64,000 nucleotides of DNA from Yamagishiella unicocca (Eukaryota; Chlorophyta; Chlorophyceae; Chlamydomonadales; Volvocaceae), in the NCBI GenBank assembly GCA_003116995.1, contig BDSL01000022.1, positions 248,001-312,000 on the forward strand, given 5' to 3'. The notes under the pieces are model-generated. The model was not told the origin of the DNA. It searched no databases and was given only the letters and a program-made list of their open reading frames with translations. The position numbers and the translations under genes are program-made. Within the stretch, counting starts at the first letter, position 1; the number at the start of each line of letters is the position of its first letter. Of this stretch, positions 11,901-23,114 are shown in pieces.

Positions 11901-12433
11901 GGTCGGCCAAGCCTGTCGTTTCCAGCACAATCGCGTCGACGCGCTTCGCAGCCTGCCTGCTGCGCCGCTCAATTTCCGCAAACGCCTTCACAATGTCCTT
12001 CCGAAGCGAACAGCACACGCATCCATTCTCCAGCGATACCAAATCCTCCTTAGCGAGCAGATTGTCAGCCACTGAATGGGGAAGAGAGAGAGCGTCAGCG
12101 GGACGAGTTCTGGTGCAAAGCTTACACACACCGCACTGAACCAGGAGACGACCTACCAAGCTCCGTGTCAATGTTCACCTCGCCGAACTCGTTCTGCAAC
12201 AGAGAAAAAAGGAAGGTGGCATCGCTAGGCTGAGGTGGGCGCACCGAAAGCGCGTTGGATAACATTGCGTCGGGCACGTCCAAACTAACCTCAATGACCG
12301 CTATGCTGCGGCTTCCCTTCTCCTTCAGGATATAGTTCAACAAGGTAGTCTTGCCAGCGCCTAGGAAGCCAGTAATAATGGTCACGGGCGTTTTCTGGTG
12401 TGCCGCGCGGTCGGAGGACTTTAGGGCCGCCAT
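8972..12433 (-). CDS. CobW/P47K (G3E) family GTPase with C-terminal WW domain
   Basis: Nine phase-consistent exons: 12433-12290, 12193-12157, 12071-11831, 11747-11717, 11626-11372, 11200-10724, 10184-10008, 9608-9474, 9295-8972; 606 residues. The GTPase core shows Walker [10 protein letters not shown] (22-30), the metal motif GCVCC (77-81), ETTG (111-114) and NKVD (179-182). The CobW C-terminal domain occupies about 396-499 ([19 protein letters not shown]). Exon 6 (237-395) inserts a Ser/Asp-then-Ala-rich linker ending in a Cys cluster (CEDNCEECF) before the C-terminal domain. Residues 512-545 form a WW domain with W517 and W540 and a YY core, followed by a low-complexity tail. Family members are GTP-driven metal chaperones, several of them for zinc. 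No transit peptide is evident, so a cytosolic site is likely. It is divergent to the NCBP3-like gene 355 bp away. Confidence 0.9.
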
Positions 12434-12788
12434 AGTCGGCAGGCTTTGTTACAAAGTGATGGGACGGCTAAGACATCAGTACATGCAGGTAATCTATAGT
12501 GTCGGTGCGGTTAGTCGGCAATAACCAAATGAAGTCTCACTGTACTGCTTTGTTGTAGAGAAATGGGGATTCGGGTAAACCCGAATAGGGTTTAGTGCCA
12601 AAGGCGGGAAGCTCCTCCCTCCTTCATGATCGGGTTTGTATGCATATGTATTACCCTTACCCACCGAAATTTAACTCCGAGACACGTGGGCTCCTGGGGG
12701 CCACCGCTGACCCTCTGTTGACCAAATCTTGCTTGGCATTTGGATCGGGCAAGAAGTGTTTGTACCCAGTTAATGTGGTAGAAAATAA
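12434..12788. promoter_or_regulatory. Shared divergent promoter region, CobW / NCBP3-like genes
   Basis: 355 bp separate the two start codons, which face away from each other, so both promoters and 5' UTRs must lie here or overlap. The stretch is less GC-rich than its surroundings. No TATA box at a convincing distance is seen. Confidence 0.55.
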
Positions 12789-15700
12789 ATGGTAGATGAT
12801 CAACTGGATGCTGGCGAGGCTGAATGTGGAGACGGAAATGAACAGCATGCGCCAATTGTCTTCAGTCTGCAGCAGGATGAGTTGGACAAGCAGCAATCCG
12901 CGCTACACGAGGAGCGTGAAAAACATAGACGCAGGTGTGCGTGCATGAGGGCATGCATGCACTATTCACTTTTGATGGGCAAAACTGCTAGCTTATTGTT
13001 TCTTTCATTGCGTGCATCCAGCCCGCGGCACACTCTGGCACAAATGTGCACAACGATATGCTGTCGGCAATACGGGTGCCGTATTCGTTGCGTTGGGTGA
13101 TATTGGGGTGGTGGAAACACACGATGTGGCGGGTTATTTTTGGGCAAGCCCCCAATCCCCTACAACACCGTGTTGAAATCAAAACTCCCTGGGGCCTTCA
13201 ACCCACAAAGTGATCCTTCCACCCGGGGGATGTCCCCTCACCCGTACCCAACCGGGCCATCAACAGGAGAGCGAATCCGCCTTCTGCTCCATCTCCCATC
13301 CCTTTCATGCACCCAATCCTGCGCCGCTGCTCCCTTAGTAGCAAGGAGGTGGACCACTTGCCGGCTACCCCCGGCACATTTACAATGCAGACCAGTCCTT
13401 ACGAGCACACACGAGCCACTCCATGATGCGCGGGCTCAACTCCTCCCCCTGCTTCGCAGCCCCAGCCTGGCTGAGCCGCATTCTGCAGCGGCAGCTGGGG
13501 GCAGCAGCAGCAGCCGGGGGGCAGCAGCAGCAGCAGCCGAGGCCCAGCAGCGGGGGGAAGCAGCAGCAACTGGGAGGCAGCGGCGGCAGGACCGCAGCCG
13601 CTGACCCACATAGCAAGCACCACCTAGGGGCTATGCATGCGGTGGCACCGATCCACAACCCCATCATCGCCACCCAGCGGGCACGGCACCCGCCCTCGGC
13701 CAGGGGCTTCTCCCTCGATCAGGCTCCGCGCGGTCGGGTCACCGCCAAATTGACCCGCGCCCCGCACCCCAGATCGCATCCCGAATCGAATCAAACCCTC
13801 GCCCACTGGCACCCACCTGCCTGCCTGCGCCCGCCCTGCCGGATCAAAGGGCGGAGCGCTTTGGGTCGTCGTACAAGGACCCGGGCCGCGTACGCAAGGA
13901 CTTTGGACTTATGATGGAGGCGCGCAAGGAGAGGCTGCAGGCCAGCCACGGCTTCACGACAGGCAACTTGGACATGTTCTCGCAGGTGTGGTGTGTTAGA
14001 TTCCACAGCGGCAGCTCAGACGAGGGCGGCGGGAGGGCCCAGGGCGGGAAAGGCGCGATTGAAACAGGGGGCGGCGGATCGTGGAGGCAGCGCCTAGTCG
14101 TCCTGGGCCTCCTGTGCCCCCGCGCGTGGAGTTGGGAGTCTTGGTCGGGAACCGTTTCCGTTACCGTTTCCGTGGCGACACGTAGGTCCCACTCGCAACG
14201 CACTCCGCCGTACAGTCGTACTGCCGTACCTGGTTGCTTCTATCGGCAGGAGGAGCGGGACAAGCGGACCGCTCGAGCCGCGCGCTTCCAGCTGGAGGCG
14301 CCTCTGGCCTCCGCACTGGACAGCTACCGACCGGATGAGGAGCTGGAGGCGCGCGCGCGGCGGGCGGCCAAGTTCGGTGTGCCGTACCAACCCACTGACG
14401 CGGTGCTCATGGACATGGGTAGGTTGCGTGCTGGGGTGCGGATGGGCGATGTGGGTCGGTGGGGGCGCCTGCTCGACGGGCTCTGAAACCCGCTGCCGGC
14501 TGCCGTACGTACCCGCAGACCTGTACGAGAAGCGGCGGGAGGTGGGTACGGACGTGGAGCGGCGGCCGGAGGCGATTTACCTGTACGGCGTGGATGTGAT
14601 GAGCACCCGGGAGGTGCTGTCGTTCTTCACCGAGTACGGCCCCGTCTTCGTCGAGTGGCTGGACGACTCGTCGTGTGAGTAGAGTGGGCCCGTCGCGCCT
14701 CCTCGTCACACCACCCCGAACCGCTGCCGCACCGCCCGCAACCAACATGCCCGCGTCCGCGCCCATACACCCCCGCACCACGTCATTCCCCGCCGCGCCA
14801 CTCGACGCCGGGGTGTGCAGGCAATGTTGTGTTCGGTGACGCCAACAGCGTCAAGCGGGCCATGGTGGGCAAGGGCACACCGCTGCCGCCCGAGGTGGTC
14901 ATGCAGCGCACAGAGGCGCCCGCCGAGCAGCCGCTTCCGCAGGACCAGCCGGTGGACCGGCCGCAGGAGGACCCGGCCAGTGGCGCGGCAGCGGCGGGGG
15001 CGGAGGCCGCAGCGGCGGCTACGTCCGTCCGGTACCAGCCCGAGCTGCCGGTGCCGGACAACCTCGCCGACGTCGCCAACCTGCCGTACGTGTGGCACAA
15101 GGTGCGGACCAGCGGGTTGCTGGGTGGGAGGGGGCGTGGGCGCTGTCAGGCCTGGCAGCAAGCCCTCTCCAGCTTTGACCGCTGTTGATGGTTCCGGTGC
15201 TCGCGCACATACACACACACGCGCGCGCCCCGGAACCCTGGTGGTGACACGTCGCAGGGCCGGGATATTGTCAAGGACGGTACCACGGTGTCCCTGGTGT
15301 ACCGCATGGCCACGGCGTTGGACGTGCGCGACATGAAGCAGCCCAAGCGGACCAGGGAGCTGTGGAAGGCGGGCGGAGGAGGAGGGGGAGGAGGAGGAGG
15401 GGGCGCCGGGAGAGGCGGCCGCGGCCGTGGAGGCGGAGGACAGCAGCAGGTGAGCGAGCGCATGTGTGTGTGTGTGCGAGTGAGGCGCAACATGGGCATT
15501 CCCTGTTGGCTGGCTGGCTGCCTGGTGGCTGCCTGGCTGCCTGGTGGTTGCCTGGCTGGCTGGCTGGCTGGCTGACCGACACACCGCACACTGCATGAAT
15601 GGCTTGTCGTCGTGACTCCTGCCAATCACGAAGCTCCACGCCTTGTTTCGCAGCGCCGCGGCAAGCGGCCTTTTCGGCGAGGGCGCGGTGACGGCGACGG

Positions 15701-16511
15701 CGCGGCGGACATGGAGGTGGACGACGACGGCCCAGGGGCAGACATGGTGCGATAGAGGGGGGGCAGGCTACGGTAGTGCTGGGGTGGAACGACAGTGAGG
15801 GCGGGCCACAATGGGAGATGGGAGTCGCACGGATGGGCTGTGAACCTTGGGGTAGGACGGGCGGGGCACAGCGGACCAAGGGCTAGCCTTCCCCTTCCCG
15901 CCACCATGTCCACACAGCGGGTGCTGAACGCACAGTTGGACGAAACCTCGTGCGCACACGCGCTCTGCGCTGCACCGCCACGCTTCACTGCTGCCCCTGC
16001 CGCCCGCTGGGTTCCCGGCGCTCCGAAACCGGCCTGCGGGGTCCAGGAGGAGGAGGACGGCGGCGACGTGCCGATGAAGCGCCAGCGGGGGGCGCGCGGC
16101 GGCCAGAGGTTGGCCTTGAAGGAGGTGCGGCCGGCGCTTCAGCCGTACGGCGGCACGAGTCTCCTCCAGGGCACCGGCGCCTCTGTACTTGCGGCGACGG
16201 GTCATGTGTTGGATTACACGGAGCTGGAGGACGAGGACCCGGCGGCGGCTGGAGCAGGGGCGGAGGCAGCAGCGGAACGGGGCGGACGTCGCGCTCGCGG
16301 CGGTGGGCGCCGCGACAGGGGGCGCCGCGGCGGCGGGGCAGCGGGCGCGGTGGATGAGGGAGATTTGAGGGATGTGCTCAAGGCACGGCGCCGGGGCGCG
16401 GCACCTCGGCAACAAGAGGGTGACGGCGGGGATGGGGGAGGAGGGGACGGGGGAGGCGGTGACGGGGCTGAGCGGGGCGGTGAGGAGCAGCCTGCGACCA
16501 TGGATGAGTAA
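12789..16511 (+). CDS. NCBP3: NCBP3-like nuclear cap-binding subunit
   Basis: Eight exons in phase: 12789-12934, 13850-13985, 14250-14418, 14519-14674, 14821-15101, 15258-15449, 15654-15746, 16047-16511; 545 residues. The core at about 170-207 holds IYLYGVDVMS and WLDDSSCNVVF, matching the RRM-like cap-binding domain of metazoan NCBP3 (C17orf85), where the WLDD motif contributes to cap recognition. NCBP3 joins NCBP1 in an alternative nuclear cap-binding complex for mRNA export. Before the core is a charged helical segment; after it come a Gly-rich run, RG-rich stretches and an acidic, basic-interrupted tail, as expected for an RNA-associated protein. Exon 1 begins at the first ATG after the divergent promoter. 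The 915-bp first intron and the 300-bp last intron could hide small exons. TGTAA follows 140 bp after the stop. Confidence 0.85.
15505..15575 (+). repeat. TGGCTGGC/CCTGGTGG simple repeat in an intron
   Basis: Degenerate tetra- and octanucleotide units of CTGG in the intron between exons 6 and 7 of the NCBP3-like gene. Confidence 0.8.
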
Positions 16512-16651
16512 GGACCAGGAGGGATGGCTGAGGGCCCATTGGGGCGAGGGCGATGTCGGTGGGGTGATGCGACCTGCTGGGATGCGATGCGAAGGATAGC
16601 CGGTCGTCGATGCCGCAACCATGACGGGAAGGTATCACATCGTCTTCTGTT

Positions 16652-16656
16652 TGTAA
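16652..16656 (+). terminator. TGTAA polyadenylation signal, NCBP3-like gene
   Basis: First TGTAA after the stop at 16511, 140 bp downstream; others follow at about 16908-16922. Confidence 0.6.
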
Positions 16657-17889
16657 ATCTACAGACGGGTGTGGATGGATGCTAAGAGGCTCGCGGCATA
16701 GTTGCATGCACCGACTCCGATGATGTTTTGCTGACCTCGTCTTCAGCCACTTGACAGCCAAAGAAGAAGTTCGGCGCAGGCCGCTCAAGGTTCTTGAAAC
16801 GCACATGTGTACGAGGGCTTGCATGTATCATCCGCATGCAGCAGTCATGCATGCTTGGTTGCAAGTGGTACATCGGTATCTGCTTGTAGTTTTAAGCTTG
16901 AAATCGCATGTAATCATTTGTAATGAATGGTTTATAATCAATGGATGCGGCTGCCTGTGACTCACGATACGGATGCATGCAAACTTGCATTTGGATTTGG
17001 TGCACCTGCAGCTATACATGCATGCCGTGCCGGTCACGCATTTCGCCGAGCCGTCGGCAAGCATGGCTTAACCCCTGTCCACATATTGCAAAAAGGTAAT
17101 ATAATTATAACTGCACTTTATAAATGGTTACGGAATCTGAGACGTACGCCGAGCCGCGACTTGCCGGCGTCCACGGTGCGACACGGTTCATTATCGCGCC
17201 GTTCGACGCCATAAGAACTCTCTGCCCGTCAAAAGTTAGGCATGTATATTCGGTTCTATGCGTTACGGTTTCGGCATTGTAGGTCATAGGTGGTCACGGT
17301 ATACGAAACAGGTTGTAGGTTCATGGAGAGCAGGTGTTGGAGGAAACCGTTCGATTCGATTCTCCTGGGAGCAAATCCTTGAACCCCTTAAAAACAAATC
17401 TGCATATTTCCTCATACTCTGTAGGGCCCTATTACGTTGTCTGCTCAGTTTGTTGCATTTGCGCGCTCACAGGGTCACGGAAAGCGTTACTAAATTGCAC
17501 TAAGTAATCTTAACTTATGTTTGAGCAAACCATTGAATTGGGAAGATAGTCAACATGAACGTCATCGCCTATCGTTTACGGGATGACATGTGTCGCCCTA
17601 CTCCAGCTTACTACATACAGTTAGCAGTCCACCACTGTTTCCTACGTGACCGGTATAGACTCCTCATGTCGGGGCTTTGGGTCTTGGCCTGCTCCTGCAC
17701 AAGTACTGCTTGGGTGCGTGTTACGTGAGCACTTTCCTCGTTCTCTTGCGACCCCGCAGTTCGCTATGCATGCCTGCATGCTGCTTCATTGGATAGGCCT
17801 TCTAGGTTGCAAAGTGGGCGAGGCATGCTACCTAGACTTGTTGTGGGGCACAGACTTGCTGTGGCATACGACCTGCGCGGAGTCAAGGT
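16657..17889. other. Spacer between convergent genes
   Basis: AT-richer than neighbouring genes. It holds several ATGCATGC-type palindromes (16820-17030). I found no exon chain or RNA gene. Confidence 0.5.
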
Positions 17890-17894
17890 TTACA
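17890..17894 (-). terminator. TGTAA polyadenylation signal, aldo/keto reductase gene
   Basis: TTACA on the + strand lies about 290 bp past the stop codon of the minus-strand aldo/keto reductase. Confidence 0.55.
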
Positions 17895-18181
17895 GCCGGC
17901 GGGCATGAGATGAAATTAGGAAGGAACGCCCGTTTCAACCCTGAAAGCGTTTGGGTTATTTTCTCGCACTGTTGGCATTCGGCGGCGTCAACGACTAGTG
18001 CGAACCTCGCCTGGCAACATCAGCACATTCATTTCCATCATACCGCTTCATCACGTATTTCATTTCAAGTGCAGGCCTGGATACGACTCCTTAGTTGTCC
18101 CCTTCCGGTTCCGCCCGTGCACGTGTCAATCGTAAAGGGTTCTAGGATGTCACAGCAGAGTTGAATTCCACGGCATGCGGT

Positions 18182-21100
18182 TTACCAATCACCGCCGCGC
18201 TCCCATGAGTAACAGTCGCTTCGAGGTCGCTGACCACGTGCCAGTACTTCTTCGATGGCGGCCAGATCGTCACCGTCCAAGCGGAAGCTGAACAGTCGCT
18301 GCTGATCCTGCGTCACAGGCGCATCGTGGAACAGTTTGGAACTCCCTTAGGCAGTAGGCTGTGACGCCGTCCGGAATCCCCAGCCTACGCTACGTGAGTA
18401 GCAACCCTGCACCCGGCCCCGCATTCGACCCCGCATTCGACCTCGTTATAATCCGCGAACGCGCAACCTTGCCTAGGTTTTTACACATCCCGGCTAACCC
18501 CCAACCACCCCCGCGAGGACTAACGCAGCGCAAAACCCTAACAAACCATACCCAAGCCGTCTTGCGCCCATTGCTCTTCCGCCTCCACGCCCACCTGCAC
18601 CGTCGCCCCCGGCTTGCCGTCGGCTCCGCACTGCCCTGCGAGAGCCCTTCCCCCCGTCTCACGCACTCACCCCCACGTGGTCTGCATTCCGAGCTCCTAG
18701 GATGACCGCTGCTACCCCCGGCCGGTCCAATACCCAGCGCGAGGCCACGTTAGAGATCGTCACGTTGTGCTTGCGAGCGACCCCGTCGAGGACCTTGCGG
18801 CCGGAAGTGGGGGCCCGGAGGGAGATCGGGGCAGGACAGACCAGGGTGGGGAAAGAGGCGGGACAGAGCAGGAAACAGGCGGAGATGGAGCCGCACGGAA
18901 GACGGGTAGTTGTCAGTTGTCAATTGGGGGAGAGTACGTGTGGGGCTGCTGGATGCCTCCGACGCCCAGCGCGCACGCACAGCACGTAGCCAATGTGGCA
19001 GTGCCAGCAGAGAACAAAATGGAACAAAAGGATGGGTCCCGGCCCTGCCCGCAGTGCTGAGATCAGCAATGTTTAGCGCTACGCCAGGCCAGCAGACGTG
19101 ACACGTTATGTGCTGGCCCCCATGCGCGCGCCCGCGGTGCACCCTCCCTCGCTCCAAAACCAGCCTCTCACCTGCAGCAAGCTCTGAAACCAGCCCCAGC
19201 CGCCCACCGCCGCGATCACCCGGGCGTACTTGCCCTTGCTGTACGTGTCCGTCGTGACTCTGGCCGCGTCAACGTGCGAGGGTCAGGCAAGGTCGCCAGG
19301 GGGTGGGGGGCAAGGCGGCTTCAGCTGCGAAGAGGGGAACCCGAACACCCAAACACTATCATGCCGGCGCAGCGCAGCTGTCGTAGGCATCCATCCGCGG
19401 CGACCAACGGTCACGCGGTCCACGATCAACGCATCAAACGACCTCCATGCTGCCTCGCATTACAACTTATCCGACGAATTCGGTGTCATTACGCGCCGGT
19501 TCTAGGTCTGTGAATAAGCCAGACTCGAAGCTGTTAACCCGTGTGCAAAACCCAGCTCCTGGGAGGATACACCGCACACCGCCGCCCGCTCCACGCCTCC
19601 CCCCCTTTCCCCCCAAGGTAAACTCACTTGCTGGCGGGCATGCCCAGGTACTTGTCCGACAGGAAGCCTCCCGCCAGAACACCGTACGGCAGAAGAGCGA
19701 TGTCGTTGGCGGCGCAGAACTCGGACATGCCGTTCTCCGGCCGCCTGTCCAGCAGCGAGTATTGCAGCTGCGGCGAGGCATGGCACAGCACAGCACAGCA
19801 CAGCACGGCGCAGCACGGCGCAGCACGGCACGGCAACGCGCAGGAAGGGGGCGGGGTAGCGATCAGCGCGAGGCGAGTTGAGAGGATCCGCACGAAAACG
19901 CCAGCCATACGTCCTACCTGCGAGCTTGCCCTCCGAGCCTCCTTTCAGTTGCCGGTTGCCTCGACCCCCCTGCTCCCTTCCCGCCCCGAAACCAAGGCGC
20001 ACCTGGTTGGCGGCGATGCGCACCCCCGCCCGGGTCATGGCCTCCATCCGCGGCACGTCGAAGTTGGTGACACCCACGTGGCGGATAAGGCCCTCGGAGG
20101 CCAGATCTGAAAGGTACAGCGCGCCGTCGACATATCTGCGTGGACCGCAGGGCAGGAGATTGGCCGGCAGGGACGGGCAATGTGACACCAGGCAGCAGCC
20201 GTACGGCGGGATGCAACAACGAGGTGTTCTCCTGGCCACCATGGAACCAAGGGCAGCGATGAAAAGCGCGGACGGGTACCTCGCGAGGGCAGGGCAGTTG
20301 GGAGAGGCCCGCCGCTGTGTCGCATCGGGCGCGGCTCTCCCGGCGGATTGCAGCAGGCACACGTCAACCAGGCAGACCAGTACGACAGTACCATTGTACG
20401 GCAGCGTACCTGTTGACGCCGTAGTCTCCCCAGTAGTACTGCATCAGGTCCACACTGTCCACCCCCAGGCGGTTGCGGGAGAGGTTCACGGCCTGGCGCG
20501 TGTGTTTTGCGTCCGGTGTGCGTGTCGATGTGTGAAAAGAAGGGAGGGGGGCGCGGCAGTCAGGCACAGAGAGAAAGAGAGAGAGAGGAAGAGGGGGGTT
20601 GTAAAAACCGTGGAACAGGGGGGGAGGGCACAGTTATGAGCGCCACAGTTGGGTGGGTATGGCGCCACAATTGGGGGCGCCATGGGCCAGCCTGCGGGGC
20701 TAGGGGTGCCGTACCAGCTGGCGCCAAAACCAAATGCCGTGAGGGGGACCGAGGTCCCCACTCCCACCCACCTGCGTGACGGCCTCCTTGTTGATCCCGG
20801 ACATGTCACCCCGGCTGAAGACGCAGTACTTGGTCAACACCTGGGGCAGGGGGGTAGGGTTGGGTAGGGTTGAGAGGGTTCACTCGTAGGGCCTTACGCG
20901 GTAGACACCGAACCACGATCCCCACCCCGGCTGCCACGGGTGGGGTTAGGGTGTGTGGGGGGGGTCCTGGCAACCCCGGCTGCCACGAGTACCATCGCTC
21001 CCCGGATTGCCGCCGGCAAGGCTATAGCCAAGCCAGTGCGTGCAAGGCATCAGCAATCACGAATGCTGGGCTGCCTGTCCGACAGCATCCTCCCTCACCC

Positions 21101-22576
21101 CGCCCCTACAACCCCCCTCCTGCTGCGCCACCCTGAAAACATCAAGTAACCAGCAACGGAATGAACCGCTCAACGGGACCAACCGCTCCAGCTGTCGTAC
21201 CTGCGTGTTGGGCCGCTGCGCAGGGTTCGTCGCCAGGTAGCGGCCGATGAGCGCCTCGGCGGGGCCGTAGTGGTCGGCTGGGGCGTGTGGCAGGGGTGGG
21301 GGAGCGGAGAGGAGAGGTGAGGGGGCGGTCGTGCAACGTGTGTTGTGGAGGGCTCATCCCGCGCCGCCCGGCCCCGCACCGCATACCCGCATTGCGCCCC
21401 TGGGGCAACCTACCCTGCACGGGGGGGCCCGCCTTGCCTGCACCCCGCCGCAGCGCCCTCCCGCGTCACAATCGCCCCCTACCTAGCCTCCCGTCGAACG
21501 CCCACCTGCGTCGAATGTGGTGACGCCCGCGGCTGCGAACTTGGCGAAATCGTCCACCGCCGCCTGGCCGCTGGTCCGGTCCGACCCGCGGTCACCCCTG
21601 AGGTGTGCGGGAGCAGCAGGTTGGTTGCAAGGAAAACCCGCAGGTAGGTAGGGAGGGGTGGAGGAGGGCGAGGGCGCGTGGGCGCGAGGGAAGGTGAGGG
21701 GAGAAAGGCCCGCGGTAGGGATTTGGGCGGGCAGGTTTGGGTTTGGAGGGTGCGGTTGCGGAGCAGCCGCATATGCGCACCTGTGCCCGCCGCTAAGCTG
21801 CCAGCAGCCCTTGACCACCTGCGGATTTGGAGGATGCGGCCGGGTGGGGGGTGGTGTCGGGGGCAAACCGCGGAGGCCAGAGTCGCGCCTGGCCCCCCCC
21901 GGGTGCGGCTCTCCGCTTCCTATGTCATGCCAGCGGGTCTTGATGCTACTCCCTGCGGGTGCGGCTTCACAACCCCGGCCGCAGCCAACCTGTACCGGTA
22001 CCCGCACGCCGCAGCATCAGCAGCCAGACACGTGGGACGTGGCACCGACCCGACGACCAGCTGCTGGGGCACCAAGAGGCCGTGGCGGTAACCAAGAGCG
22101 TATGGCCAACTACACCCCACTTTACAATCCTTGGCGACCCGGGGGACCTCCTTCCGGGACAGAGTTGTGCTAGGCTCAATCCCGCAGCGAGCCCGCACCC
22201 GACTAATGTTGAGGCCCGGCGCCAGGTCGATACGCTCCACTGCGGCCAGAGCTGTCGCCGCCTCCACCGCAGGCGTAACCAGCGCCGCTGCAGCGGCTTG
22301 TGGCGGCCCTGCCGCTGCGCCCGCTGCTGATAGCAGCACAGCTGCCGAGCCCAGCTGCAGTAGCTGACGTCTGGAACCGCCCTTATCACTGGTGGTGCTG
22401 CTAGGAATGGCACCAGCAGCTGCAGATGGCGTCCAGTTGTCGTCCGGCGGAGCGAGTGGCTGTGACCTTGCGATGGGCTGGAAAGGTCTCCGGGACGCGC
22501 GGCAAGAAGAGCGACTAAGACGCAAACATGATCCACTGCTTGCCGAATTGACTGGGTGGTTTAACTGCGATCGCAT
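18182..22576 (-). CDS. Aldo/keto reductase with plastid/thylakoid-type leader
   Basis: Eleven exons in phase: 22576-22199, 21818-21781, 21597-21506, 21277-21201, 20840-20772, 20492-20410, 20135-20003, 19767-19628, 19259-19172, 18793-18671, 18307-18182; 448 residues. Residues 1-65 are Ser/Arg-rich and transit-like. A twin arginine at 69-70 followed by a hydrophobic Ala/Leu stretch (72-97) resembles a Tat thylakoid-lumen signal. The AKR barrel starts near 127 (VVKGCWQLSGG), with catalytic Asp168 and Tyr173 (TFDAADHYG) and Lys199 (VLTK). The usual catalytic His position reads QYYW, so Tyr238 replaces it. Later hallmarks are GVTNFDVPRM, LLPYGVLAGGFL and the C-terminal cofactor region ASRWVLDRPGVAAVILGARN. 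The family reduces carbonyls with NAD(P)H; the substrate is unknown. The acceptor of exon 10 (AAG rather than CAG) is less typical. Confidence 0.9.
19781..19834. repeat. CAGCACAGCACGG-type repeat in an intron
   Basis: Pentamer-based CAGCA/CGGCA units lie in the aldo/keto reductase intron just upstream of exon 8. The reverse complement of the same repeat occurs at 39113-39200 in another gene. Confidence 0.85.
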
Positions 22577-23003
22577 TCTCGCGTGGCCCCGATAGGCGAG
22601 ACGTTGGTTACAAGACAAGCTGCTGGAACGCGGCGTGGGACGCGGCAAATTATAAAAGTTTATGAGCCCAGTTCGTTTTGTGGGCCTGTCCTGTGAACTT
22701 GGGTCGGCATGTTTGGTATGCTTGCACGAGAAGCATGGCTCGCGCGCGATGCAAGTCGTTTCCCCAATCGCCAAACGCCTGCTGTTACCATTTACTTTAC
22801 ACGTTCTTTGTAAGCAGACCTTCCGACAGTCGACTGGAAAATTGGAGGCGGGGCAGGGCAGCTCAGGGCCATGGGCGTTCCTGGGCGAGCGCCATCAACA
22901 GCTAACACCGTTCGGCCCTATTGTCGCCGGCAGCCGCGCACACGCACCACCATCCTCTCCCCATCCATTCATCCCTCCATTTCTCCATTCCTCGATCCAT
23001 ACT
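22577..23003. other. Spacer between tandem minus-strand genes
   Basis: Holds the promoter of the aldo/keto reductase and ends at the poly(A) signal of the LRR-ubiquitin-like gene. No exon is recognised. An AT-rich box (AAATTATAAAAG) lies at 22648-22659, about 75 bp before the reductase ATG, but it reads as a canonical TATA only on the opposite strand. Confidence 0.45.
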
Positions 23004-23008
23004 TACAA
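23004..23008 (-). terminator. TGTAA polyadenylation signal, LRR-UBL gene
   Basis: TTACA on the + strand lies 107 bp past the stop at 23115, which supports the chosen 3' end. Confidence 0.6.
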
Positions 23009-23114
23009 GTCGCACGCAGTACAACCATATGAGTCGCCCCGCGCTTGAAGACCGTCTCCCCCAGCAACACGCGCCTGGGAACGTTCCGTACCTACCACCG
23101 GCCTCCACCCACCC

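Noticed and set aside
15795..16046. In-frame upstream extension of the last NCBP3-like exon
   Set aside because: A good acceptor (GGGGTCCAG) at 16046 fits the preceding phase; the upstream part is not protein-like, though a small extra exon cannot be excluded.
17335..17375. GTTCGATTCGATTC resembling a tRNA B box
   Set aside because: No matching A box or cloverleaf could be drawn around it.
17646..18164. 172-residue + strand ORF
   Set aside because: No domain, no coding-like composition, and it overlaps the 3' UTR of the minus-strand aldo/keto reductase.
19467..19910. Cys/Ala/Arg-rich overlapping ORFs around the CAGCA repeat
   Set aside because: Shadow frames over a reductase exon and its intronic repeat.
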